Under the pieces are notes generated by a model. The model saw nothing but the letters and a program-made list of their open reading frames with translations. It searched no databases and had not been told where the DNA came from. A program made the translations under genes and the position numbers. A stretch of 7,534 nucleotides of DNA. Origin: Thermoplasmata archaeon. Lineage in GTDB: Archaea; Thermoplasmatota; Thermoplasmata; Lutacidiplasmatales; UBA184. This document shows, one piece after another, positions 1 to 5,932 of this stretch (positions are counted from its first letter, which is position 1; the number at the start of each line of letters is the position of its first letter). The DNA lies in assembly GCA_022750355.1 (NCBI GenBank), contig JAKIVW010000091.1, positions 1 to 7,534 of the forward strand, read 5' to 3'.

Positions 1-30
1 CCATTTTTGCAAACCAACCCTGTGGAGGAC

Positions 31-429
31 CTAGCGCCCGAGGAGTCCCCGACCCTCGCGGTCCGCTCGGCGTCGGTCCCGTCGTCGCTCGGAGGTCGAC
101 CGCGCGCGTTCGCGCAGTGCTGGCACCCGTTCGGCGTGGGTCCGTGCAAGCTCCCCGAGTCCGAGATTCAGGACGATCGCCAGAGCGCCGTCCAGGTCTC
201 GGGCATAGCCGTCCTCGACGATCTCCTCCAGTTCCGCGCGCAGAGTGGTCGGTAGCTCGACCGAGGTGGCGGGGACACCGCCCGCACTTCGGACGAGGGT
301 CCGGATCGCCTCTGAGCGGTTCGGCAGGTCGTTCGCGGTTCGGAACTGGTCGAGGAGCGACTCTTCCTCAGTGCTGAGGCGCACGCCGAGAAAGTAGGTC
401 GCGGGAGCTGCGGCACGAGCATTCCGCAC
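31..429 (-). CDS. Tandem ribbon-helix-helix (CopG/Arc/MetJ-like) transcriptional regulator
   Basis: A 132-residue protein, probably a DNA-binding repressor. Residues 13-47 match the ribbon-helix-helix pattern: a short strand ending GVRLS, a first helix EEESLLDQF, a turn with LPNRSEA, and a second helix ending IRTLVR. Residues 56-96 look like a second, more divergent copy (TSVELP strand, then two helices), so one chain may supply both halves of the fold. Residues 97-132 are a very arginine-rich tail that could contact DNA. The GTG start at 429 is supported by an AATAAATA box centred about 27 bases upstream, implying a leaderless transcript; no Shine-Dalgarno motif is present. A perfect inverted repeat lies between box and start (431-450), as expected for autorepression. 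The stop is TAG at 31-33. The family fold is recognised with good confidence; the target genes and any ligand are unknown. Confidence 0.82.
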   Translation of the reverse strand: MRNARAAAPATYFLGVRLSTEEESLLDQFRTANDLPNRSEAIRTLVRSAGGVPATSVELPTTLRAELEEIVEDGYARDLDGALAIVLNLGLGELARTHAERVPALRERARSTSERRRDRRRADREGRGLLGR

Positions 430-430
430 G

Positions 431-450
431 TGTTAAACGACAAGTTAACA
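431..450 (-). promoter_or_regulatory. Palindromic operator of the ribbon-helix-helix gene
   Basis: The sequence TGTTAAACGACAAGTTAACA contains perfect inverted arms TGTTAA and TTAACA separated by eight bases. It fills the space between the TATA-like box (451-460) and the GTG start at 429, covering the expected RNA polymerase initiation region. Bound regulator would block initiation. The left arm extended to TGTTAAACG is identical to the core of the dispersed repeats in this window. That the neighbouring regulator binds here is inferred from position. Confidence 0.6.
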
Positions 451-460
451 AGTATTTATT
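451..460 (-). promoter_or_regulatory. TATA-like box of the ribbon-helix-helix gene
   Basis: The minus strand reads AATAAATACT. It is the most AT-rich stretch near the gene, and the AATAAATA part is centred about 27 bases upstream of the GTG start at 429. That spacing fits archaeal TBP/TFB promoters with transcription starting at or next to the start codon. Confidence 0.6.
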
Positions 461-470
461 GATTCTGTAA

Positions 471-491
471 GTTTGTTAAACGCCGGGGGGC
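471..491 (+). repeat. Dispersed 21-bp repeat, copy 1
   Basis: Begins GTTTGTTAAACGCC and continues into a G-run ending in C. It matches the copy at 5933 at 21 of 22 positions when extended by one base. The core GTTT-GTT-AAAC is a small interrupted palindrome. It lies upstream of the ribbon-helix-helix gene, beyond the TATA-like box. Its TGTTAAACG core (474-482) is 43 bp from the same nine bases in the operator (431-439). Confidence 0.75.
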
Positions 492-545
492 AGGGCGTCT
501 CCGAACCTTAGGACGGGGGGTCGTCGAAGCGGTCTAGACCTAGCC

Positions 546-589
546 ACGGGTCCTCGGGATCGGGGGTGTCGGTTCTCCCCGAGACCCGT
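546..589. other. Strong imperfect hairpin in intergenic DNA
   Basis: The left arm ACGGGTCCTCGGG (546-558) pairs with CCCGAGACCCGT (578-589). This forms 12 base pairs with a single bulged C and a 19-base loop. It sits in a region with no supported gene. It could be part of a structured RNA, a protein-binding site, or chance pairing in GC-rich DNA. Confidence 0.4.
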
Positions 590-846
590 CGGAGAAGGCT
601 CCCGCTGGACCAGAATCAGGCCGGAGGATCGTCACTGAACCCGCCTTCCCGGGTCCCCGCAACGTCCAACCGAGTATGATCCGAAGGCGAACCCCCGGCT
701 GGGATCTGATGGCTCACGCCCGGCCGGATTTCCCACGGCGCTGCAAGCAGGTCTGGATGTTACTCGCCGACCCCTGAAAGGATGACATGAGCGCGAAGTC
801 CCTGAGTCTCATTTCGGCCCGGCGCCGGCCGCGGATCGAATTCCGG

Positions 847-867
847 TCGTTCAATTGGGTTGAACGA
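847..867. other. Perfect 8-bp inverted repeat over a stop codon
   Basis: Arms TCGTTCAA (847-854) and TTGAACGA (860-867) are separated by five bases. The element overlaps the last codons and the TGA stop of the minus-strand membrane protein gene. It could form an RNA hairpin at the 3' end of that transcript. No U-run follows on the minus strand, so a classic intrinsic terminator is not supported. Confidence 0.4.
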
Positions 868-1312
868 GCCACCACAGTACGGCCGCGCGCCACGAAACGT
901 GTACTAGGCTGTGGCCCTCGATGCAGGGCGCTCCCGCGGAGCTCCCCGTGAAGTCAATCTCACCATACCCGGGCACCGCGACGAATGCGTTCCCCGAGGA
1001 CTCCGCGGACTGGAAGAGAGGGAGGTTTTGCTGGGAAACCAGGATTCCGGTATTGGATCCCGAGACCGGCGACCAGCTGACCGAAAGCACCGAACCTAAA
1101 GGTACGTCCAACGAACCGGACTCTCCAGTGCAGAGGGAGATCTGGAACGACGAACTCTGGGCCACCGGCAAGTACGCAAGCAACAGGAGGGCGCCCACGG
1201 CAATCCCGACTGCGGCGACTATCCAGGGTAAGCGGACCCGGCGGGCCCACGACCGCGGCGGGATGATGGGGGGCTGGCCCGCAATCTCGTTAACGAACGG
1301 GTGCTGGGTCAC
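851..1312 (-). CDS. Hypothetical single-pass membrane protein with extracytoplasmic domain
   Basis: A 153-residue protein of unrecognised family. A short cytoplasmic N-terminus rich in Pro and Arg (residues 1-28, ending RRVRLP) precedes one strongly hydrophobic helix (about 29-50). The rest, about 100 residues, is a beta-rich domain with many Ser, Gly and Val and is predicted to face outside. Two cysteines, C61 and C130, lie in that domain and could form a disulfide. The positive-inside pattern supports an N-in, C-out topology. The start is GTG at 1312, with a TATA-like box centred about 25 bases upstream, giving a leaderless arrangement. The frame is antisense to a plus-strand open frame of 178 codons, but that frame has no protein-like composition, while this one has a clear membrane segment. 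The function is unknown; a cell-envelope role is inferred only from topology. Confidence 0.72.
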   Translation of the reverse strand: MTQHPFVNEIAGQPPIIPPRSWARRVRLPWIVAAVGIAVGALLLLAYLPVAQSSSFQISLCTGESGSLDVPLGSVLSVSWSPVSGSNTGILVSQQNLPLFQSAESSGNAFVAVPGYGEIDFTGSSAGAPCIEGHSLVHVSWRAAVLWWLVQPN

Positions 1313-1333
1313 TCGCAGACTACGGCGCCGGAG

Positions 1334-1341
1334 GTTAAATT
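1334..1341 (-). promoter_or_regulatory. TATA-like box for the membrane protein gene starting at 1312
   Basis: The minus strand reads AATTTAAC, centred about 25 bases upstream of the GTG start at 1312. It is the only AT-rich octamer nearby, and the spacing matches the other leaderless genes here. Confidence 0.5.
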
Positions 1342-1539
1342 CGGCTAGGGGAGGGAAGAGCGGACTCCCTCATCACGAAAGGGAAGAGGAGCCGCGTCGG
1401 TCTCCGGCTCTTCCAGTGCGGCGGTACTGTCCCCTTTCCGCGGGCGCGCGGGAGTGAACGTGCACGGGAAATTACGCATTCGACTCAAGGATGCTCGCCA
1501 ACGGGGCCGCCCCTTCGGGCGCGGAGCCGCCATGCCCCC

Positions 1540-1560
1540 GTTTGTTAAACGCCGAGGGGC
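1540..1560 (+). repeat. Dispersed 21-bp repeat, copy 2
   Basis: Begins GTTTGTTAAACGCC and then GAGGGGC. Preceded by CCCC, so the outer bases CCCC...GGGG add to the inner GTTT/AAAC symmetry. Its TGTTAAACG core starts at 1543, exactly 43 bp from the core of copy 3. Confidence 0.75.
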
Positions 1561-1582
1561 GGGTCGGGCGACGCCCTGGGCC

Positions 1583-1603
1583 TTTTGTTAAACGCAAGGG
1601 GGC
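1583..1603 (+). repeat. Dispersed 21-bp repeat, copy 3
   Basis: Begins TTTTGTTAAACGC and then AAGGGGGC, two or three bases from the consensus. It runs into a perfect 12-bp palindrome GGGGGCGCCCCC (1598-1609). Its first base is 84 bp upstream of the ATG at 1667, the same distance as copy 4 from its downstream gene. Confidence 0.7.
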
Positions 1604-1666
1604 GCCCCCACCACGCCCACCGTCAAGTAGAAGGGTAGAAGCAACTCGGGACTCATTCCCCCCTTG

Positions 1667-1951
1667 ATGTGGGTACTCACGATTCTATGGCTGATCCTCG
1701 CAGCTGCGTTCGGCATTGTCGCTTGGAGATGTTGGGGGCTTGGAGAAACGGCGCGATTGACGAGGACAAAGTTGGAGGGAAAGGCTGCCGTGTTTGTGGT
1801 TAACGAGACGGTCCAGATGCCGAAGGTCGTTGTGGACGGGTTCGGTGAAATCCTCGAAATTGAGTCGGTTGGGTTCAAACTCGCGGCCGTGGCAGCTGTC
1901 GCGTCGGCGATAGCCGCCGTTGTCTCGGGATTCGCCTTAAGACCCTGTTGA
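1667..1951 (+). CDS. Hypothetical small membrane protein with two transmembrane helices
   Basis: A 94-residue protein of unrecognised family. Residues 2-20 form a hydrophobic helix (WVLTILWLILAAAFGIVAW), followed by a basic stretch (RCWGLGETARLTRTKLEGK). A central segment of about 25 mixed residues follows, then a second alanine-rich helix (about 71-90). The first in-frame start is TTG at 1664, directly before ATG at 1667; ATG is preferred. No Shine-Dalgarno motif is present, and only a weak AT-rich stretch (GTAGAAG) lies near -26. Repeat copies 2 and 3 lie just upstream and may regulate or promote it. The codon use is less GC-biased than that of the large downstream gene, which could mean more recent arrival or weak selection. 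The function is unknown. Confidence 0.65.
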   Translation: MWVLTILWLILAAAFGIVAWRCWGLGETARLTRTKLEGKAAVFVVNETVQMPKVVVDGFGEILEIESVGFKLAAVAAVASAIAAVVSGFALRPC

Positions 1952-2065
1952 CCGTCGTTCTCTGCGGTCCGCCCTAACCGCTACCTCGCGACACTTCCCG
2001 CAGCGCGCCCCGACCGGTACGTGGCGGATTTTGCTGTCCAACTTCAGCTCGATGCGGTGCTCCGC
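1937..2065 (-). pseudogene. Possible small CxxC-containing gene or gene relic
   Basis: The minus frame between a TAG at 2066-2068 and the TAA at 1937-1939 is open for 42 codons. Its first 34 codons have high third-position GC (about 85%). The peptide includes HRIELKLDSKIRHVPVGA and then RCGKCREVAVRADRR, which looks protein-like, with a CxxC pair that could bind zinc. The only in-frame start is TTG at 2041, which would give 34 residues. An ATG at 2081 (MVVRV) lies in another frame and would join the peptide after a single-base shift, so a frameshifted relic is plausible. It overlaps the 3' end of the convergent gene by 15 bp. No family is recognised. Confidence 0.28.
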
Positions 2066-2169
2066 CTACTCTAACGACCATTACCCCTGATCGAATCGGG
2101 GAGGAAGAGTACCAAATCGGGAGGTTGAGACCAGGGAACTTCGGACGGAACGTCACTCGCGCCTCCGAG

Positions 2170-2189
2170 CCGAATCCTCCAGGATTCGG
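2170..2189. promoter_or_regulatory. Perfect 9-bp inverted repeat upstream of the beta-propeller gene
   Basis: CCGAATCCTCCAGGATTCGG has perfect 9-base arms around a CC spacer. Outer arms CCGAG (2165-2169) and CTCGG (2193-2197) extend the pairing with a three-base bulge on the right. The palindrome ends about 40 bp upstream of the TATA-like box of the gene starting at 2258. This is the position of an upstream operator or activator site. It would be transcribed only if an earlier promoter is used. Confidence 0.5.
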
Positions 2190-2228
2190 GGTCTCGGCCG
2201 GTGTCGAGTTCCGAGACGGTGAGTAGTC

Positions 2229-2236
2229 TCATAAGA
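2229..2236 (+). promoter_or_regulatory. TATA-like box for the beta-propeller gene
   Basis: TCATAAGA is centred about 25.5 bases upstream of the ATG at 2258. This is the same spacing as at the other leaderless genes. It favours ATG 2258 over the upstream in-frame GTG at 2201, which has no such box. Confidence 0.5.
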
Positions 2237-2257
2237 GGGTCCTCGGGTGAGCGCCCG

Positions 2258-5200
2258 ATGTCCGCCGACCGACGTGTGACTCCGGGAGAAGCTCTGGGCG
2301 TGGCCGTGGCTGCGATCGCTTTGGTCGCGGTCTTGATCGTATCGTCCGGTGCCTTCGACCTTCAGGCCGGGCTCCACGCCGAGAACGGGGCCTCCGGTCC
2401 GGGAATTGGGTCTTCGACGGCGTCGCACCTCCTTCCTCTCGTGATCCCAAAGACCGATCAGAACGATTGGCCCGAATTCCATGACTCCCCCGGCCTCACC
2501 GGGTACGCGAGCAACAGTCCCCTCTCCACTCTGAACGCGTCGTCCCTCGGGGTCGCTTGGTCGACGAACTTGTACTCGGCTGCGCTCGACTCGCCCGCCG
2601 TGGCCTACAACGCGATACTTGGAGAGACCCTCGTGTACGTCGGCACCGATTCGGGAGATTTCCTCGCTCTCAACCTGGCGAACGGCAACATCATCTGGGG
2701 TGTCTGGCTGGGCTCACCGATCCGGGCCTCCCCGCTGGTCGTCAACGGCTCGGTCTTTGTGGTGCCGTTCTCCAACAGCAAGGTAGTACGCCTGAACGCG
2801 ACGTCGGGCGCGACGATGTGCTCGACACCGATCCCGGGGACGAGCGAGGCGACCCCGACCTACGGGAGCCCCGCCGGCGGCGTGCCGACGATTTATCTCG
2901 GGATGGAGGCGCCCAATCCGCAGTGGGGCGCGTTCGTCGCGATCAACGCCGCGACGTGTGGGATCGAGTGGGAGTTTTCTGGCTATAATCAGCGGGCCGG
3001 GGTCTGGGACCCCGCCTCGTATATCGGGAACGCGAGCGGGGGTCCCATGGTCCTGTTTGGGACGGACGACCCCGACTCGTCGGTCTACGCCCTGAACGCG
3101 CTCACGGGTCACCTTCTCTGGCGGTTCCAATGCTACAACCCGCCGGGGAAGGACTACGATGTTGGGGCGGGCCCTACGGTCGCGGCCCCCGGTGCCAACG
3201 AGTTCCCGCAGGGGGTCGTGTACGTGACCAACAGCGCCGACATCGCGTACGCCCTGGACCTCAACAACGGTACGCTGATTTGGGAGACTAATTTCTACGC
3301 CCTTTCCGGTCTCTCTCCGTTGGTCGAGCCGAGGGCGCGGTCGACTCCCGCCCTGGCTGGAAAGGACGTAATCTTCGGATTCAATCTGGGGCTGATCAAC
3401 CTGAACGCGCGGACGGGCAAGCTCCTCTGGATCTACGACGACGCCGCCCGGATGGAATCGATCTCGGCACCCGCCATCGCCGGTCCGACGGCCCATGCGA
3501 TCGTCGCCACGGGCGACGTCAGTGGCTCGTTCGACGTCCTTTCCCGCTCCGGGGGCAAGTCGATCTACACCTATCCGACGGGGGGATGGATCGCCGCCTC
3601 CCCCGCCATCTCCGATGGCAACATCCTCATCGCGTCTTCGGACGGATTCCTCTTCGACTTCGCGGTCGGGGGAGGGAATGACCCCGTACTACCGGGTACC
3701 GCGATCACCGCGCCCACTCCGGGCGCGACTCTCCCAAACGTCAACGCCAGCGTGACCGTCGTCGGGACCGCGACCGACCCGCTGGGGGTCGCTTCGGTTT
3801 CCGTCGCGATCCAGTCCGGCGACGCGAGTGGACCGTGGTGGGACGCCGCGACTCAGACCTGGTCGCAAGGACCCGTGAACAACCGCGCCCCCGCAGCATC
3901 GCCCGGGGCGACGTCCACGGGGTGGAGCTTCACATTCCCGGTACCGGCCGCCGGCGGCACATACGACGTGATCGCGAACGCACAGTCGATCGAGGGTCAG
4001 GCCGACACGACCGGGGCAGCCGTCGACTTTGTCGTCAACTACAGCACCACGGGACCGTACCTGCACGCTTCGTCGTCGTACGTGGCCCCCGGGGGCTCTC
4101 TCACGGTGAGTGGGGGCGGATTTGGTCCGTCGACCTCCGTCACGATCGGACTGTACGGGAAGTCGCTCGCCAAGATGACGTCGGCCCCCAACGGAACGCT
4201 CCCCACCACGACGGTCGTCATCCCGAACACGGAGGCGTTCGGTCCGACCTCGCTTACGGCGACGGCCAAGGGGGCCGGCATGTCGACCAGTACCTCGATC
4301 ACAGTGGCCAACACGTGGGCGCAGCTCAGCGAAGGTCCGGGGCACACCGGCTATGAGCCGAACGACCCCAAGCTCCACCAGGTCATCTTCCCGGGGAACG
4401 ACTACTGGTTGAAGGTCGCCTGGCGGTTCGACGCCCCGGCGGCGCTCACCTCGTCTCCCGCGGTCGTCGATGGACGGGCGTACGTGGGGGACTCGGTCGG
4501 GAACCTCTACGCGGTCGACGTGCTCAACGGGGGGCTTCTCTGGAATGCGACACTCCCGACAGGGGCGACCATCGCCGGGACTCCGGCCGTCGACCCCACC
4601 GCAGGCCGGGTCTTCGTCGGCGCGGACGACGGGGTGCTGTACTCCTTCGACCTCTCGAACGGAACCCCCGCGTGGTCCACGTCGTTGGGGGGAAACGTCT
4701 CCTCGCCGGTCATCGATCACGGGCAACTCTATGTGACGTCCACGGCCGGAGCGGTGGACGACCTCAGCGAAGCGACGGGGGGGGTTGTGTGGGCGATGTC
4801 GCTGGGCAGCGCGCCCAGCTCGGCTCCGACGTTGAACGATTCGAGCCACCTTCTGATCCTCGGGCAGGCCAACGGCCGGGTGCTTGCGCTGAACGCCTCA
4901 ACGGGCGCGACCCGATGGAGCTTTGGAACGGGCGGCGCCGTGACGGCCGCACCGCTCGTGACGCGGGGGAAGGCGTACGTCAGTTCGACCGACCACTCCC
5001 TCTACGCGCTCAATCTCACCACGGGGGTCCTGAAGTGGTCGTTCCAGACGGAGGGGGCCATCCAGGACACGGCGACGGTCGACAACTGGGGCCTGCTGTA
5101 CCTCGGGTCGGATGACGGATACCTGTACGTCCTGGACGCGACCAGCGGGAAGGAGCAGTTCAACTTCTCCGTCGGCTCCCCGATCGTCGGCGAGTCGAGT

Positions 5201-5401
5201 GCGGAAGGAGTGACCGTCTTCGAGGACGCCGCGGGCACGATCGGCGCCCAAAAGACGTTCGTCGAAGGGAACGCGAGCTGGCGGTATCCGACCGTGGCCC
5301 CGCTGTGGACTATCCCTGTGATCCTCGACTCGGCGGTTTTCATCGCCGGCGGCGACGGTACGCTCTATGCGTTCACCACGCTCGGCCAGGCGCCAGTGTG
5401 A
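2258..5401 (+). CDS. Secreted or anchored double PQQ-type beta-propeller protein with Ig-like linker
   Basis: A 1047-residue extracytoplasmic protein. Residues 12-33 form a hydrophobic signal or anchor helix after a basic N-terminus (MSADRRV). Residues about 71-465 carry about eight PQQ-like blade repeats of the type VYVGTDSGDFLALNLANG followed by IIW. Residues about 482-595 and 599-685 look like two Ig- or TIG-like beta domains (for example YVAPGGSLTVSGGGFGPS). Residues 687-1043 form a second propeller of about eight repeats (LYALNLTTGVLKWSF, LYLGSDDGYLYVLDATSG). Both propellers open with a similar W...G(P).TGY..N.P signature, suggesting internal duplication. Cysteines occur only in the first propeller and there is no vicinal CC pair as in quinoprotein dehydrogenases, so catalysis is unlikely; a binding or surface-scaffold role is inferred. 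More than a dozen N-x-S/T sequons suggest glycosylation. No C-terminal anchor is seen. GTG 2201 would add 19 residues but lacks a promoter at the right distance. Confidence 0.88.
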   Translation: MSADRRVTPGEALGVAVAAIALVAVLIVSSGAFDLQAGLHAENGASGPGIGSSTASHLLPLVIPKTDQNDWPEFHDSPGLTGYASNSPLSTLNASSLGVAWSTNLYSAALDSPAVAYNAILGETLVYVGTDSGDFLALNLANGNIIWGVWLGSPIRASPLVVNGSVFVVPFSNSKVVRLNATSGATMCSTPIPGTSEATPTYGSPAGGVPTIYLGMEAPNPQWGAFVAINAATCGIEWEFSGYNQRAGVWDPASYIGNASGGPMVLFGTDDPDSSVYALNALTGHLLWRFQCYNPPGKDYDVGAGPTVAAPGANEFPQGVVYVTNSADIAYALDLNNGTLIWETNFYALSGLSPLVEPRARSTPALAGKDVIFGFNLGLINLNARTGKLLWIYDDAARMESISAPAIAGPTAHAIVATGDVSGSFDVLSRSGGKSIYTYPTGGWIAASPAISDGNILIASSDGFLFDFAVGGGNDPVLPGTAITAPTPGATLPNVNASVTVVGTATDPLGVASVSVAIQSGDASGPWWDAATQTWSQGPVNNRAPAASPGATSTGWSFTFPVPAAGGTYDVIANAQSIEGQADTTGAAVDFVVNYSTTGPYLHASSSYVAPGGSLTVSGGGFGPSTSVTIGLYGKSLAKMTSAPNGTLPTTTVVIPNTEAFGPTSLTATAKGAGMSTSTSITVANTWAQLSEGPGHTGYEPNDPKLHQVIFPGNDYWLKVAWRFDAPAALTSSPAVVDGRAYVGDSVGNLYAVDVLNGGLLWNATLPTGATIAGTPAVDPTAGRVFVGADDGVLYSFDLSNGTPAWSTSLGGNVSSPVIDHGQLYVTSTAGAVDDLSEATGGVVWAMSLGSAPSSAPTLNDSSHLLILGQANGRVLALNASTGATRWSFGTGGAVTAAPLVTRGKAYVSSTDHSLYALNLTTGVLKWSFQTEGAIQDTATVDNWGLLYLGSDDGYLYVLDATSGKEQFNFSVGSPIVGESSAEGVTVFEDAAGTIGAQKTFVEGNASWRYPTVAPLWTIPVILDSAVFIAGGDGTLYAFTTLGQAPV

Positions 5402-5506
5402 GGCGGGACACGAGTACTCCGGACCGAAGCCCCCGAACCCTGCGCTCGGTCACAAGTCCGATCCGAACGTCCCCAACCGTCCGGCCCCGCCCCTGAGCCG
5501 CAGGTC
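5402..5506. other. Convergent spacer, no feature seen
   Basis: About 105 bases between the stop codons of the beta-propeller gene and the minus-strand membrane gene. It is GC-rich with no T-run on either strand, so no conventional archaeal terminator can be pointed to. Confidence 0.4.
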
Positions 5507-5854
5507 TCACGCCGCGGTCTGGCCCAGCTGGGCAACCTGATGGACGAGCGGTAGAGCCCGCCAACCCAGGTATACGGCGCCGCTCCCGCTCGCTACCGTT
5601 AGAGGCAAGAACTGGTAGATGGCGGTACGGCCCATCTCCAAGAGGATGACCGGAGGAAGCGCAAAGACGATCTCGGCCAACGCCACGATCCCGGCGCCCA
5701 TCTCGATGGATAGCCAAAGGAACAGTATGGGTTTCAATCTCGGACGCCGGGGATGGGTCGGGGGACGTCGCTGATTCGGGGCGGCGTGTTCGTCCTCTCC
5801 CGTGCGGATGTCGTCCACGGCGGTCGACTCCCGACTCGGGTCCGCCGAAGCCAC
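5507..5854 (-). CDS. Hypothetical small membrane protein with two transmembrane helices
   Basis: A 115-residue protein of unrecognised family. The N-terminal 42 residues are polar, charged and Pro/Arg-rich (ending PRRPRLKP) and probably cytoplasmic. Hydrophobic segments follow at about 43-72 (ILFLWLSIEMGAGIVALAE onward) and about 79-100 (IYQFLPLTVASGSGAVYLGW). The ORF is open upstream to an ATG at 5980, but that would run through repeat copy 4. The GTG at 5854 is chosen because a strong TATA-like box (GTTATACA on the minus strand) is centred about 23.5 bases upstream, giving a leaderless start. The overlapping 205-codon minus frame is a shadow without membrane segments. It is convergent with the beta-propeller gene and divergent from the gene at 6017, with repeat copy 4 between. 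The function is unknown. Confidence 0.68.
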   Translation of the reverse strand: MASADPSRESTAVDDIRTGEDEHAAPNQRRPPTHPRRPRLKPILFLWLSIEMGAGIVALAEIVFALPPVILLEMGRTAIYQFLPLTVASGSGAVYLGWRALPLVHQVAQLGQTAA

Positions 5855-5873
5855 CGGGGCTAATGAAGCGTGT

Positions 5874-5881
5874 TGTATAAC
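5874..5881 (-). promoter_or_regulatory. TATA-like box for the membrane protein gene starting at 5854
   Basis: The minus strand reads GTTATACA, one of the best TATA-like matches in the window. Its centre is about 23.5 bases upstream of the GTG at 5854. This decides the start, since the longer ORF begins upstream of the box and could not be translated from this promoter. Confidence 0.6.
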
Positions 5882-5932
5882 TGAGGCCGAGAGCCGGGTC
5901 GAGAGAGTGGCCGGCCAGCGACCCCGCTCCCC

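Larger units (their letters stand above)
451..846. other. Region without convincing genes, with repeat copy 1 and hairpins
   Basis: Apart from the TATA-like box and repeat copy 1, no convincing coding region is visible. One plus frame is open from 544 to a TGA at 775-777, and could give a 33-residue peptide from an ATG at 675. It lacks a TATA-like box at the right distance and its third-position GC is mixed, so it is not called as a gene. The region holds a 12-bp hairpin (546-589) and smaller stems at 591-602 (GGAG/CTCC) and 639-654 (ACCCG/CGGGT). A structured RNA is possible but unproven. Confidence 0.4.
1313..1666. other. Intergenic region between divergent membrane-protein genes
   Basis: This region carries the minus-strand promoter at its left end and repeat copies 2 and 3 (1540-1560, 1583-1603). 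A stem of CGGCTC/GAGCCG with a flanking GGAA/TTCC pair lies at about 1382-1414, and a CGCCC/GGGCG stem lies near 1508-1522. A minus-strand open frame (1345-1533, 62 codons) and a short plus frame starting at the GTG at 1455 both exist. Neither has a TATA-like box at the right distance or a recognisable protein. No good TATA-like box is visible for the plus gene at 1667. Confidence 0.4.
1952..2257. other. Spacer upstream of the beta-propeller gene
   Basis: About 300 bases containing the possible minus-strand CxxC relic at the left. A hairpin CCCC-GAT/ATC-GGGG with one bulged T lies at 2084-2101. A 20-bp near-perfect palindrome (2170-2189) and the TATA-like box at 2229-2236 lie further right. 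The 60-codon minus frame at 1974-2156 does not look like a protein. Confidence 0.4.

Noticed and set aside
544..777. Open plus frame ending in a 33-residue peptide from ATG 675
   Set aside because: No promoter at leaderless distance, mixed third-position GC and no recognisable protein features.
450..850. tRNA gene in the empty region
   Set aside because: No cloverleaf with a GGTTCRANNCC-type T-arm and matching acceptor stem could be found on either strand.
921..1457. 178-codon plus-strand open frame
   Set aside because: Antisense to the membrane protein gene at 851-1312. It has no hydrophobic or domain-like pattern, and no TATA-like box lies at the right distance.
1345..1533. 62-codon minus-strand frame in the intergenic region
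   Set aside because: The AT-rich stretch upstream is only 8-17 bases from the ATG, too close for a TATA box, and it belongs to the dispersed repeat. The peptide has no features.
2714..4849. Long minus-strand frames (260 and 386 codons) opposite the beta-propeller gene
   Set aside because: Very Arg/Gly/Pro-rich, no domain pattern, fully antisense to a convincing repeat protein.
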